Below, piece by piece: positions 17,127-25,698 of a DNA stretch of 64,000 nt. The translations under genes and the position numbers were made by a program. Within the stretch, counting starts at the first letter, position 1, and each line of letters begins with the position of its first letter. The notes beneath the pieces are model-generated. The model worked only from the letters and a program-made list of their open reading frames with translations. It did not search any database and had not been told where the DNA came from. Source of the stretch: Vibrio sinaloensis DSM 21326 (lineage in GTDB: Bacteria > Pseudomonadota > Gammaproteobacteria > Enterobacterales > Vibrionaceae); assembly GCF_000189275.1 (NCBI RefSeq), contig NZ_AEVT01000099.1:1-64000 (forward strand), in the 5' to 3' direction.

Positions 17127-18425
17127 ATGGTTGAAGTAGCTCTGTTGGCAGTAGCCGTTTTGGTCATACTGCTGACCTTTGGTGTGCCGTTACCGTTCTG
17201 TTTTGGTGGTGCGTTAATGGTGATGACTTTTGTTGGCGATATGTCGATGAAAGGCAATATGATGTGGGGAGCGGGGCAGTTGATGAACCCTGTTCTGTTG
17301 GCGATTCCATTGTTTGTTCTGGCTGGAACCATCATGAGTCGAAGTGGCATTGCCGCCAGTTTGCTCGGATTTGTAAACGTGTTCGTGGGTCATATTCGTG
17401 GTGGTCTGGGTATAGTGGCATCGTTTAGCTGTGCCATCATCGGTGCTATTTCTGGTAGCGGATTAACCGGTGTTGCGGCTATTGGTCCTTTGCTGATCCC
17501 TGAGATGGAAAAGCGCGGCTACCCTAGAGCGTATGCAACGGCATTGATTGCCAACTCTTCGATATTGGGGCTGTTAATTCCGCCGAGTGTGACCATGATT
17601 GTCTACGGCTGGGTAACGGATACCTCAATTCTTGCCTGTTTCCTCGCAACGCTTGGTCCTGGCTTACTGGTTACCTTTAACTTTGCGTTGATCAATATGT
17701 ACAAGGCGCGCAAGTTCCCGTTGATTTTGGATGATAAGCCGTCGATGTCAGAGCTTATCAAGCAAACTACTAACAAGACTTTTCATGCTGTGCCAGCGCT
17801 ATTGATGCCGGTGATCATCTTGGGCGGTATCTACGGCGGAGTGATGACACCGACTGAAGCCGCAGCCGTTGCCGTCATCTACGCTGTGCCGGTGGGCTTT
17901 TTGATTTACAAAGGCTTAAGCTGGAAAACGTTGCTTATCTCGGGTAAAGAATCGGCGACGGCGGTCGGGTCAATCATGTTCATGATCCTGTTCAGCCTGA
18001 TTCTTAGCCAGATGTTCGTGGTTGAAGATATTCCTCAGCAACTGGTAGAAGCGATTTTCGGCATCACAGAAAACAAAGTTTTACTGCTGATTTTCATCAA
18101 CATTTTATTGTTCTTAGTGGGAATGGTGGTCAATGACCTGACTGCAATCATTCTTATCGCACCGCTATTGTTACCCCTGATGACTGCGATTGGCATCAGC
18201 CCGATTCAGTTTGCTGCAATCATGGGAGTCAACACGGCAATGGGCGGTGTTACTCCGCCATACGCGTCGATTCTGTACCTAGGTGCACGCATCGGTAACG
18301 TTAAATTCTCTGAAGTAGTCGGCCCGGCAATGTCGCTGATACTACTCGGTTATCTACCTGTAGTGATTCTTACCTCTTTCTGGTCAGAACTGTCACTCTT
18401 CCTCCCTACTGTGTTTGGTTACTAA
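17127..18425 (+). CDS. TRAP transporter large permease subunit (DctM type)
   Basis: The 432-residue DctM protein forms the sodium-coupled transport channel of the TRAP system, with about 12 membrane helices. Typical DctM segments are seen: MNPVLLAIPLFVLAGTIMSRSGI, then AISGSGLTGVAAIGPLLIPEM and NSSILGLLIPPSVTMIVYGW in the first half, and GGVYG-like and GVNTAMGGVTPPYASILYLG segments in the second. The gene is packed between dctQ and dctP in the standard order. Confidence 0.94.
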   Translation: MVEVALLAVAVLVILLTFGVPLPFCFGGALMVMTFVGDMSMKGNMMWGAGQLMNPVLLAIPLFVLAGTIMSRSGIAASLLGFVNVFVGHIRGGLGIVASFSCAIIGAISGSGLTGVAAIGPLLIPEMEKRGYPRAYATALIANSSILGLLIPPSVTMIVYGWVTDTSILACFLATLGPGLLVTFNFALINMYKARKFPLILDDKPSMSELIKQTTNKTFHAVPALLMPVIILGGIYGGVMTPTEAAAVAVIYAVPVGFLIYKGLSWKTLLISGKESATAVGSIMFMILFSLILSQMFVVEDIPQQLVEAIFGITENKVLLLIFINILLFLVGMVVNDLTAIILIAPLLLPLMTAIGISPIQFAAIMGVNTAMGGVTPPYASILYLGARIGNVKFSEVVGPAMSLILLGYLPVVILTSFWSELSLFLPTVFGY

Positions 18426-18438
18426 AAGGAAATTACCA

Positions 18439-19464
18439 ATGACAAAAACAAGTAAGTTTGCTCCAACTAAAGCACTGAAAAAATACACGTTGCTTGCTTC
18501 TCTTATCGCGGCCGCGGCGACGGTTATCCCTGCACAAGCGACGACGCTGAAAATCAGCCATGTTCGCCCTCAAGGTACTGTGGTTGATAACGATATCAAA
18601 CAACTCAGCAATGAATTGAAAGCGGCAACAGATGGTGATCTCAAGCTGCGAGTTTATGCTGCAAATGCTTTAGGCGATTACACCTTAGTTCAGGAGCGAA
18701 TCTCAGTTGGTGCGATTGATATGGCATTGCAACCTGCTTCGACTTCAACGGATCGTAAAATGCAGATTGGCTTGTTGCCTTTCCTAGCCAATAACTGGGA
18801 TGAAGCACAAAACATCTATGGCAGTGGAGCACCAGTCAGAACGGCAATGGAAGAGTTATTTGCCAAACAAGACATTACCCTACTTGCTGCTTACCCGGTT
18901 TACTTTGGTGGCATTTCACTCAACCGTACCGCGGTTGAAGCGGGTAACCCTGATGTGAACAAAGGCATTAAGCTTCGTGTACCGCCAATTAAGAGCTTCC
19001 AGCTACTCGCTGACAATGTTGGTTACATAGGTTCACCACTGCCGTTTTCTGAAGCCTTTACCGCGGTGCAAACAGGGGTAGTTGACGGGGTGATTGGCTC
19101 TGGGGCTGAAGGTTACTACGCATCTTTCCGTGACGTGACCAAAACGTACATTCCCCTTAACACTCACTTTGAGATTTGGTACCTGATGATTAACTCAGAG
19201 CGTTTAAATGACCTTGATGACAGTGAGAAAAACGCCTTGGTTTCGGCTGCAGCTGAGTTTGAATCTCGACGCTGGGGAGCCGCGCAGCTTGACCAGAAAG
19301 CCAACGAGCAGAAGCTGGTTGACGCAGGCGCGACCATTGTCGAAATGACACCGGCACAGCTGAAACTGACTGCGGACAAGGTTCGAACGACCGTTTGGCC
19401 TCAAATCATTAACGATATTGGTTCTGACTGGAGCCAACCAATCCTAGATAAAGCGCTCAATTAA
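18439..19464 (+). CDS. TRAP transporter periplasmic substrate-binding protein (DctP type)
   Basis: This 341-residue extracytoplasmic receptor delivers substrate to the DctQM permease. The start was chosen at the ATG with AAAGGA eight bases upstream; an in-frame start 24 bases earlier would overlap dctM. A long signal peptide ends at about ATVIPAQA. The DctP fold is shown by LKISHVRPQG, GAIDMALQP and the LRVPP segment, whose Arg usually binds the ligand carboxylate. The ligand is probably a carboxylated amine, given the downstream dehydrogenase; this is inference. Confidence 0.92.
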   Translation: MTKTSKFAPTKALKKYTLLASLIAAAATVIPAQATTLKISHVRPQGTVVDNDIKQLSNELKAATDGDLKLRVYAANALGDYTLVQERISVGAIDMALQPASTSTDRKMQIGLLPFLANNWDEAQNIYGSGAPVRTAMEELFAKQDITLLAAYPVYFGGISLNRTAVEAGNPDVNKGIKLRVPPIKSFQLLADNVGYIGSPLPFSEAFTAVQTGVVDGVIGSGAEGYYASFRDVTKTYIPLNTHFEIWYLMINSERLNDLDDSEKNALVSAAAEFESRRWGAAQLDQKANEQKLVDAGATIVEMTPAQLKLTADKVRTTVWPQIINDIGSDWSQPILDKALN

Positions 19465-19527
19465 GCACAGCGCTTCACCAGGTGGGGCGTGACCGCGCCC
19501 CCATTACAAAAGTCTGAAGAGAACGAT

Positions 19528-20625
19528 ATGAAACCGGATTACATAGTTGTCGGTGGAGGCGTCGTAGGCTGCGCTGTGGCTTACGGACTGCTCAAGGCCG
19601 GCCATAAAGTAACAGTACTCGATGGCGGAGATGAGGCTCATCGAGCGTCACGAGGAAATTTTGGCCTAGTGTGGCTATCGAGCAAAGGCTTAGGTGCTCC
19701 ACACTATGCCGCGTGGACGCGTCGCTCTGTGGGGTTGTGGCGTAAGCTGGCTGATGAACTGGAAGCAGCGACGGGTGAAGACCTCAATCTCGTTCAAAAC
19801 GGGGGCTACGACTTTCATTTTTGCCAGCAAGAGATGGCGGAAAAAGCCAAGCAATATGAAGTGCTTCGACAACAACTGGGTACGGATCATCCCTACGAAG
19901 TTTGGGATAGAGATCGTCTGGTTGCAGAAGAGCCAGAAATTGGTGACGAAGTTGTTGGTGCCATTTATGGCCCGGAAGATGGGCATGTCAATCCGTTGAA
20001 CCTGCTTCGTGCCTACACCAAAGCAATCAAAAAGTTGGGGGCACGCATTGTCACCGGTGTCACTGTGAAGGATGTGTTCAAAAACCACGCACAGCGATTT
20101 GAGGTCGTACTGCAAGATGGGACGCATCACAACAGCGCTAAAGTGATTTTGTCGGCAGGTTTAGGCTCGGCGCAGCTTGGCCCTAAGCTTGGTTTTGTTG
20201 CTCCAATCAGTGCACAAAAAGGCCAAGTTTTGATCACTGAAAAGCTACCACCAAGGCTTAAGCGCGCATCAGGGATTATAAGACAGGTCAATGAAGGTGG
20301 CATTCAGATTGGTGACTCTAAAGAGAATGCTGGCTTTGACGATAGCGATACCTTAGACGTGACGGCAGCGATCGCAGAACGTGCAATTGCGGTTTATCCG
20401 TTTCTGGCGCAGACAAAATTGGTCCGTAGCTGGGGGGCTATTCGCATCATATCTCCCGATGGCTTACCGATTTATCAGCAGTCGAAAACTAATTCAGGCG
20501 CGTATCTTATTAGTTGCCATAGCGGCATTACCTTAGCTGCTGCGCACAGTTATTTACTCCCAGCTTGGCTTGAAGAAGCCGCGGATGCACCTACTTTGGA
20601 GTTGTTCAGTGAAGACAGATTCTAA
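19528..20625 (+). CDS. FAD-dependent amine dehydrogenase, catalytic subunit (OoxB/HcnC type)
   Basis: The 365-residue flavoprotein belongs to the DAO family of glycine oxidase, opine oxidase subunit B and HcnC. It begins with an FAD Rossmann motif (DYIVVGGGVVGCAVAYGLL) and has the SRGNFGLVW segment near residue 42. The ATG at 19528 follows GAAGAGAA; an earlier in-frame GTG at 19489 is unlikely. It should oxidise a C-N bond of an imino or amino acid and hand electrons to the two partner subunits encoded next. Its last 17 bases overlap the small ferredoxin gene, so the subunits are translationally coupled. The substrate is unknown. Confidence 0.85.
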   Translation: MKPDYIVVGGGVVGCAVAYGLLKAGHKVTVLDGGDEAHRASRGNFGLVWLSSKGLGAPHYAAWTRRSVGLWRKLADELEAATGEDLNLVQNGGYDFHFCQQEMAEKAKQYEVLRQQLGTDHPYEVWDRDRLVAEEPEIGDEVVGAIYGPEDGHVNPLNLLRAYTKAIKKLGARIVTGVTVKDVFKNHAQRFEVVLQDGTHHNSAKVILSAGLGSAQLGPKLGFVAPISAQKGQVLITEKLPPRLKRASGIIRQVNEGGIQIGDSKENAGFDDSDTLDVTAAIAERAIAVYPFLAQTKLVRSWGAIRIISPDGLPIYQQSKTNSGAYLISCHSGITLAAAHSYLLPAWLEEAADAPTLELFSEDRF

Positions 20626-20908
20626 GTTTCAACGAATGGTTGCACCAGAAAGATCGCCACAGACGGTGGAGTTTTTTTGGGAAGGCAAGCCATATACCGC
20701 CCATGTTGGTGACACGATTGCGGCTGCCTTGCTGGCTGCAGGTGTTGATCATACTCGAGAGTCTCCACAGTCGGGGGCACCCCGAGCGCCATTTTGTATG
20801 ATGGGAAGTTGTTTTGAGTGTCGTGTTCAAGTCAATGGTGAGCACAATGTTCAGGCGTGTATGAATGTGATCGAAGACGGTATGTTGATTTGCCGTCAGA
20901 CAAGTTAG
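20609..20908 (+). CDS. Small [2Fe-2S] subunit of the amine dehydrogenase (HcnA/OoxC type)
   Basis: This 99-residue ferredoxin-like protein belongs to the Fer2_4 group, the small subunit of sarcosine oxidase-like, opine oxidase-like and HCN synthase-like complexes. The GTG at 20609 has TTGGAG seven bases upstream, so it is preferred over the earlier start at 20570. Cluster ligands are visible as C-x4-C-x2-C (FCMMGSCFEC) with the fourth Cys in VQAC. Before them come VEFFWEGKPYTAHVGDTIAAALLAAG, described here in parts: the ubiquitin-like beta-grasp fold and an AALLAAG helix. It overlaps the catalytic subunit gene and is followed 10 bases later by the pyridine-nucleotide-type subunit. Confidence 0.88.
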   Translation: MKTDSKFQRMVAPERSPQTVEFFWEGKPYTAHVGDTIAAALLAAGVDHTRESPQSGAPRAPFCMMGSCFECRVQVNGEHNVQACMNVIEDGMLICRQTS

Positions 20909-20918
20909 TGGTGAGTTC

Positions 20919-22370
20919 ATGCAAGACGAAATAAAAAAACAAGTCGATGTGTGTGTCATTGGTGCTGGCCCAGCTGGAATGAGTGCCGCAGTGCGATGCG
21001 CAGAAGCCGGCGCCAGTGTGGTTGTGATTGATGAACAGGCGATCCCTGGAGGTCAAATATACCGAGCACAGCGGGAGCAAGGGCACCCTAACGGCTCGAT
21101 CTTTGGGCCCGACTATCAACATGGAGCTAGCTTAATCAAAGCGTTTAATCGCGCGCCACTAACCCATGTAACTAAGGCGACATTATGGCGAGTCGATACC
21201 GATAACAGCGTCTACTGGAGCCAAAATGGTGTTGCCAATAAAACCGTCGCGAAACAGATCATTATTGCCACTGGGGCAATGGAACGACCGTTTCCTTTTG
21301 TCGGCTGGACACTGCCAGGAGCGATGACCGCAGGCGCGTGTCAGATCATGATGAAAACCTCGGGATTAGTGCCAACCCAAGCCGTTCTGGTTGGTACAGG
21401 GCCGCTTATTTATTTGCTGGCAGCGCAGATGGTCGATGCGGGCTCCGCGCCTCAAGCGATTGTTGATACCCAACAGCCAAACAGTTACTTCGAGGCAGCT
21501 CGTTACGCAGGCGGAGCAATAAAAGGCCGTAAGGTACTTTTCAAAGGCCTTAAACTACTGGCTAAAATCCGCCGTGCTGGAGTTAAACGCTATACCGGCG
21601 CGACAGACATTGCCGCGTACGGAGAGCAAGGTGTCGAGCGAGTTACTTTCACCGCTCACGGAGAGCCACACGCGTTAAACACCCGTTCCTTGCTTTCTCA
21701 TATTGGCGTTGTTCCTAATGTTCAGCTCACCAGAGCGATGGGACTAGAGCACGACTGGGATCCGCTACAGCTTTGTTGGCGACCAAGGGTTGATCAAGAT
21801 AACCAAAGCTCTCGCCAAGGTGTCTTTGTTGCTGGTGATGGCAGCGGGATTGGCGGAGCGATGGCTGCGCAATACCAAGGCCAGCTTGCGGCAGTCAGGG
21901 CGTTGATGTCGCTTGATGGCGGTGCAGTGAAGTCACTGAGTGAAGAGCGAGACAAACTGAGATCTTCGGTTAAAAAAGAAATAGGTGTCCGACCGTTTTT
22001 GGATGCGCTGTACACACCACCGAAGCAGGCACTTGCGCCGAGCGACCAGACCATTGTTTGTCGCTGTGAGGAAGTAACCGCCGGACAAGTTCGACGTCAA
22101 GTTGAGAGAGGTGCGCATGGCATCAACCAGATCAAAACCTATACACGTTGCGGTATGGGGCCATGTCAGGGGCGCTATTGCGGCACCACGGTGGCTCATA
22201 TCATCCAAGAACAAGCGGGGATTCCAATGGAGAAGGTGGGTTACTACCGCCTAAGAAACCCGATTAAACCGCTTAAGCTGGGCGAGTTGGCTAGCTTGAC
22301 CCCAATAGACGAATCATTCATGAACAAATACAGAAATAAAGGAACACAGCATGACTCACATTCAGCGTAA
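20919..22370 (+). CDS. FAD/NAD(P)-type subunit with C-terminal BFD [2Fe-2S] domain (OoxA/HcnB type)
   Basis: The 483-residue alpha subunit has a first dinucleotide-binding motif at residues 11-28 (VIGAGPAGMSAAVRCAEA), a second nucleotide-binding region near 150-185, and a C-terminal BFD-like domain. The BFD cysteines are seen in IVCRCEEVT and TRCGMGPCQGRYCG. This is the layout of OoxA, HcnB and the alpha subunit of D-hydroxyproline dehydrogenase, which relay electrons from the DAO-like subunit. GGTGAG precedes the ATG. The end overlaps ridA by 20 bases. Its three-gene set is complete, so a working heteromeric dehydrogenase is expected. Confidence 0.87.
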   Translation: MQDEIKKQVDVCVIGAGPAGMSAAVRCAEAGASVVVIDEQAIPGGQIYRAQREQGHPNGSIFGPDYQHGASLIKAFNRAPLTHVTKATLWRVDTDNSVYWSQNGVANKTVAKQIIIATGAMERPFPFVGWTLPGAMTAGACQIMMKTSGLVPTQAVLVGTGPLIYLLAAQMVDAGSAPQAIVDTQQPNSYFEAARYAGGAIKGRKVLFKGLKLLAKIRRAGVKRYTGATDIAAYGEQGVERVTFTAHGEPHALNTRSLLSHIGVVPNVQLTRAMGLEHDWDPLQLCWRPRVDQDNQSSRQGVFVAGDGSGIGGAMAAQYQGQLAAVRALMSLDGGAVKSLSEERDKLRSSVKKEIGVRPFLDALYTPPKQALAPSDQTIVCRCEEVTAGQVRRQVERGAHGINQIKTYTRCGMGPCQGRYCGTTVAHIIQEQAGIPMEKVGYYRLRNPIKPLKLGELASLTPIDESFMNKYRNKGTQHDSHSA

Positions 22371-22707
22371 TCATACCAATCAAAGAATGAGCAAAATCGT
22401 TATTCATAACGATACTGTTTACCTTTGTGGCCAGGTCGGTGTGAAAGGAACCAGTGTTGCTGAACAAACCGCAGAAGCGTTATCCAGAGTCGAAAGCCTA
22501 CTGCTTGAAGCCGGCAGTGATAAGGACCATGTACTGCAAACCACGGTTTGGTTGGCAGACATGCAGGACCTTGCGGAAATGAACCACGTGTGGGACGAGT
22601 GGTTTAAGCCTGGCTTTGCTCCTGCAAGAGCATGTGGAGAAGCCAAGCTGGCAAGTCCTGAATTAAAAGTCGAGTTGCTTGTTACTGCCGCGGTGATAAA
22701 AGCGTAA
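22351..22707 (+). CDS. ridA: RidA family imine/enamine deaminase
   Basis: RidA proteins (YjgF/YER057c/UK114 family) hydrolyse reactive imines and enamines made by amino acid oxidising enzymes. This 118-residue member shows the family segments VYLCGQVGV, LLLEAGSDKDHVLQTTVWL and the C-terminal PARACGEAKLASPELKVELLVTA stretch (PARACGE is the variant of the usual PARxxV). The conserved ligand-binding Arg is present there. AAAGGAA precedes the ATG, which overlaps the preceding dehydrogenase gene. Its place as the last gene of an amine dehydrogenase operon fits removal of the imine product. Confidence 0.88.
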   Translation: MTHIQRNHTNQRMSKIVIHNDTVYLCGQVGVKGTSVAEQTAEALSRVESLLLEAGSDKDHVLQTTVWLADMQDLAEMNHVWDEWFKPGFAPARACGEAKLASPELKVELLVTAAVIKA

Positions 22708-22728
22708 CTCCTGTGTAACTTGAGGAGG

Positions 22729-23355
22729 CTAACTACGGTTTTTATTTAGCCCAACATTAGACACTTGCATGGGTACAAAACCCGGTAGCGCTTCTACCTG
22801 TGTTAGCCATCGTTGCAAATCAGGAGAGTCTGCTAAGCTAATCCCAGCTTCAGGGGCAAGCTTGAGGTAACTGTAAAGTGCCAAGTCGGCAATCGTCGGC
22901 TTAGCACCCACCAACCAAGTACGCTCAATCAGGTAACCATTGAGTTGTGCTAATAACTTATACGCCTCTAGCGCTAATGGCTCGTTGTCGATAGTGCGAT
23001 TAAACAAGTTAGCAGCACGCAGTTTGGCGATAGAGCCTGCCAGTCGGTGGGCAGCCAACGACAAGAACTGTTCAACATGAGCTCTGTCTCGTGGTCCCTC
23101 TGGTAGCCAACTCTGGTTATCGTCATAAACACCAGCAAGGTAAATCAATATCGCATTAGAGTCCGCAATGATCGTTTCACCATCAACCAACACTGGAATT
23201 TGGCCAAATGGGTTCAACGCCAAGAACTCAGCTTGCTGATGCTCTCCAGCCGGTAAATCTACCTCTATCAATTCGAAATCCAGCCCAAGCATGCTCAGTA
23301 GCATGTGTGCTCGGTGTGCATGCCCAGAGATTGGGTGCCAGTAAAGTTTGATCAT
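22729..23355 (-). CDS. Glutathione S-transferase family protein
   Basis: This 208-residue GST has an N-terminal thioredoxin-like domain (MIKLYWHPISGHAHRA, with PFGQIPVLVDGETIIADSNAI holding the cis-Pro and the Asp-Ser that binds the glutathione gamma-glutamyl group) and a helical C-terminal domain with TIADLALYSYL. It converges on ridA with 21 bases between stops. A LysR gene starts 102 bases away in the opposite direction and probably regulates it. The substrate is unknown. Confidence 0.92.
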   Translation of the reverse strand: MIKLYWHPISGHAHRAHMLLSMLGLDFELIEVDLPAGEHQQAEFLALNPFGQIPVLVDGETIIADSNAILIYLAGVYDDNQSWLPEGPRDRAHVEQFLSLAAHRLAGSIAKLRAANLFNRTIDNEPLALEAYKLLAQLNGYLIERTWLVGAKPTIADLALYSYLKLAPEAGISLADSPDLQRWLTQVEALPGFVPMQVSNVGLNKNRS

Positions 23356-23379
23356 GATGTACTCCTAACCGTTTGTTTG

Positions 23380-23398
23380 GTTGTTATTTAAGAACAAC
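23380..23398. promoter_or_regulatory. Putative LysR operator between gst and lysR
   Basis: A 19-base dyad, GTTGTT-N7-AACAAC, with a T-N11-A core lies in the short divergent gap. It is the only strong symmetry there and fits a site shared by both promoters. Confidence 0.45.
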
Positions 23399-23457
23399 TT
23401 GCACCAAAGAAAAACCGGACTAACATGGAATGATAATTTCTAATATGTTGACAATCT

Positions 23458-24345
23458 ATGGATACTATCGATGGAATGAGGACAGTTGTCGCGGTGATCG
23501 AAACTGGATCGTTTACGGCTGCCGCCGAGCGATTAGGCATCTCAAAATCGCTCACTTCAAAATACGTGAATCGAGTTGAAGAGGAGCTTGGGGTTAAACT
23601 ATTTAATCGCACGACGCGCAAGCTTTCAGTTAATCAATCCGGTCATGAGTTCTACCAGCAAGCTCAGCAGGTGCTGATGCAGTTCGACAAGTTGTACAGC
23701 CAACTTCCGGCCAACAACAAAGGTGCCGCGGGTCCTTTACGTGTCACTGCCTCGCAAGGTTTTGCTGAAGAGCTGCTCAGCCCATTTATCCCTGAGTTTC
23801 ACCATCGCTATCCCGACATTCAGATCGACATGATCGTCACCAATCAGAAATTGGATTTGGTCGAGCAGGGGATAGATATCGCTTTTCGTGCCAGTGAACT
23901 CAACGATTCTGGCTTAAACTACCGCAAGATACTGTCCGTTCAGAGCTCGGTTTATGCTTCTACTGAGCTTGCCAGCCTGTATCAAGGTGACGCAGAACTG
24001 AGTCGCTTACCTTGTCTGATCGACAGCAATTTACACTCCAATTCGCGTTGGCCCTTAGAGAGCGCGACCAATAGAAACACCAGTAGCATCGCTGTAAAAA
24101 CGGTTTTTAAAAGCAACAGTCCACGGCTTATTCGTCAGTTAACGCTGGCTGGTATTGGTGTCAGCTATCAACCAGACGTCATTGCCAAGACCTATGTCAA
24201 TCGAGGCCAACTGCATAAGTTGGATATCGGCTTTAAGCCACTCAGGTACCCTTTGAATGCTCTTTATCGTGGGGGGGATTATCAACCTGAGAGGATAAAG
24301 GTTTTTCTTGATTTTGTGACTGAAAAGCTAGGAGAAAATGGCTAA
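23458..24345 (+). CDS. LysR-family regulator divergent from gst
   Basis: A 295-residue LysR regulator of the AaeR/CrgA-like subgroup. Its winged helix-turn-helix (about residues 4-62) reads TIDGMRTVVAVIETGSFTAAAERLGI and SKSLTSKYV. The effector domain begins near residue 92 with GPLRVTASQGFAEELL, the usual opening for this subgroup. Members often repress or activate one adjacent gene; the divergent gst is the natural target. No clear ribosome site precedes the ATG. Confidence 0.92.
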   Translation: MDTIDGMRTVVAVIETGSFTAAAERLGISKSLTSKYVNRVEEELGVKLFNRTTRKLSVNQSGHEFYQQAQQVLMQFDKLYSQLPANNKGAAGPLRVTASQGFAEELLSPFIPEFHHRYPDIQIDMIVTNQKLDLVEQGIDIAFRASELNDSGLNYRKILSVQSSVYASTELASLYQGDAELSRLPCLIDSNLHSNSRWPLESATNRNTSSIAVKTVFKSNSPRLIRQLTLAGIGVSYQPDVIAKTYVNRGQLHKLDIGFKPLRYPLNALYRGGDYQPERIKVFLDFVTEKLGENG

Positions 24346-24430
24346 CAGAAGTCACAATACCCGCTCGAGAATATTGGAAAGAATTAACGTTTAATCAATC
24401 GGTTAGATGACATAAAAGACTAGGGTGACA

Positions 24431-24835
24431 ATGAAAAAGTTATTGATGTGTTTGACGTTAGTATCGGCGCCCTTGCTGGCGGCGGATGGTGTAGAAGATC
24501 CTTGTAATATGCAAGGCGGCGGTGTAATGGCTGGCTATTTGTGCGTTGAGCAAAAATTAAAGGCGGCGGATGCGGAACTTAATAAAACGTATCAACAAGC
24601 GATTATCCGAATTCGCGAAGAAGAAACGGCGCTGCGCAAGACATGGTCAGAGACGGAGTTAGTCGAGCCTTTTCGGGCATCGCAGCGTGCTTGGCTAAAA
24701 TTCAAAGACGCAGAGTGTGAATTCGTTGGCTTATCTTCGACACCTTCACCTTGGCAAGGGGTTCAAATTGAAGAATGCAAATTGGAAATGATCCTAGAGC
24801 GCATCGAGTATTTTAAAGGTGTATTTTGGGGATAA
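24431..24835 (+). CDS. LprI-like (DUF1311) exported protein
   Basis: This 134-residue protein has a signal peptide (MKKLLMCLTLVSAPLLAA) and the LprI/DUF1311 pattern. The pattern includes early Cys residues in DPC and GYLCVEQKLKAADAELNKTYQQ, then RASQRAWLKFKDAECEF. LprI proteins of other bacteria inhibit lysozyme; whether this one does is inferred only from family. AGGG precedes the ATG at 24431; an in-frame GTG lies two codons upstream. Confidence 0.85.
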   Translation: MKKLLMCLTLVSAPLLAADGVEDPCNMQGGGVMAGYLCVEQKLKAADAELNKTYQQAIIRIREEETALRKTWSETELVEPFRASQRAWLKFKDAECEFVGLSSTPSPWQGVQIEECKLEMILERIEYFKGVFWG

Positions 24836-24854
24836 AACACGAAAGGAAGCAGCA

Positions 24855-24950
24855 ATGCCATTGAAAGGCGGTAAAGTGGCGATATCCGATAGCAGATTTA
24901 GTTTTAAAAACCCAGTTGTGTTTACGATACAAAAACAGCAGGCCATATAG
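24855..24950 (+). CDS. Possible 31-residue peptide
   Basis: A short frame begins with ATG six bases after AAGGAAG, a strong ribosome site, and encodes MPLKGGKVAISDSR followed by a mixed basic and hydrophobic tail. It starts 19 bases after the LprI-like gene and could be cotranscribed. It lies in a 302-base gap before dps that has no other evident content. No family is recognised. The good ribosome site is the only argument for it. Confidence 0.3.
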   Translation: MPLKGGKVAISDSRFSFKNPVVFTIQKQQAI

Positions 24951-25137
24951 CGTTGTTAAGGCTGAATGACGAGTTTATTTAAGTCATTTGGCACATGGTT
25001 TTTGAGGCGATCCAAGTCAATCAACAATAGCTTCTAACTATCGAATAGATAGGAAATGTCGAATTACTTTTTGTTATTGATAGGCATAAGCTATGTCTAA
25101 CAAAGCAGATTAACCGACATCAACCAAGGGGCTTGAT

Positions 25138-25608
25138 ATGACTAAGAATTTCATTGGACTTGACCAACAGCAATCAGAGCAACTCGCTAAAGAACTGAAT
25201 TCACTATTGGCGCACTACCAAGTGCTTTACATGAATGCGCGCGGCTATCATTGGAACATTAAAGGTGAGGCGTTTTTCGAACTGCACGTAAAATTTGAAG
25301 AGATTTACACCGATCTGCAAACCAAAATCGATGAGATTGCCGAGCGTATCTTAACGTTAGGTCACACTCCCGATCATGCCTTTAGCCGTTATCTTGAAGT
25401 AAGTGCGATTACCGAACATCAAAACGCGACTGCAGGTAAAGCGTGTGTCGCTGGTCTCGTTAATGGCTTTAGCCAACTGCTGGTTAAGCAGCGCACTATT
25501 CTAGAGCAAGCAGGCGATGCTGCGGATGAAGGTACCGCTGCGTTAATGGGTGACTATATTCGTGAGCAAGAAAAGCTAATGTGGATGTTAAACGCCTACC
25601 TTCAATAA
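25138..25608 (+). CDS. dps: Dps family ferritin-like protein
   Basis: The 156-residue protein belongs to the Dps group of 12-subunit miniferritins that oxidise and store iron and protect DNA in starvation or oxidative stress. The intersubunit ferroxidase ligands are visible: His in ARGYHWNIKG, His in FELHVKFEE, and Asp/Glu in KIDEIAERI. The length and the typical second half (LGHTPDHAFSRYLE) agree. The N-terminus is short and lacks the Lys-rich tail that binds DNA in E. coli Dps. AAGGGG precedes the ATG. Confidence 0.93.
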   Translation: MTKNFIGLDQQQSEQLAKELNSLLAHYQVLYMNARGYHWNIKGEAFFELHVKFEEIYTDLQTKIDEIAERILTLGHTPDHAFSRYLEVSAITEHQNATAGKACVAGLVNGFSQLLVKQRTILEQAGDAADEGTAALMGDYIREQEKLMWMLNAYLQ

Positions 25609-25698
25609 TCGCGGTCACGTATTAAAGGTAATCGGGCTCACTGGAAGGTATGATTCAGTGAGCCTGCAATTGATCGATTTCCACGTGCAGAAGAAAAA

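Noticed and set aside
19528..22370. Hydrogen cyanide synthase HcnABC
   Set aside because: The three subunit types are the same, but the gene order (catalytic, small, alpha) differs from hcnABC, and the TRAP transporter and RidA context points to catabolism. Homology alone cannot tell them apart, so cyanide production is not claimed.
14177..22707. Hydroxyproline catabolic operon
   Set aside because: No proline racemase-like epimerase, deaminase or ketoglutarate semialdehyde dehydrogenase is present in the block.
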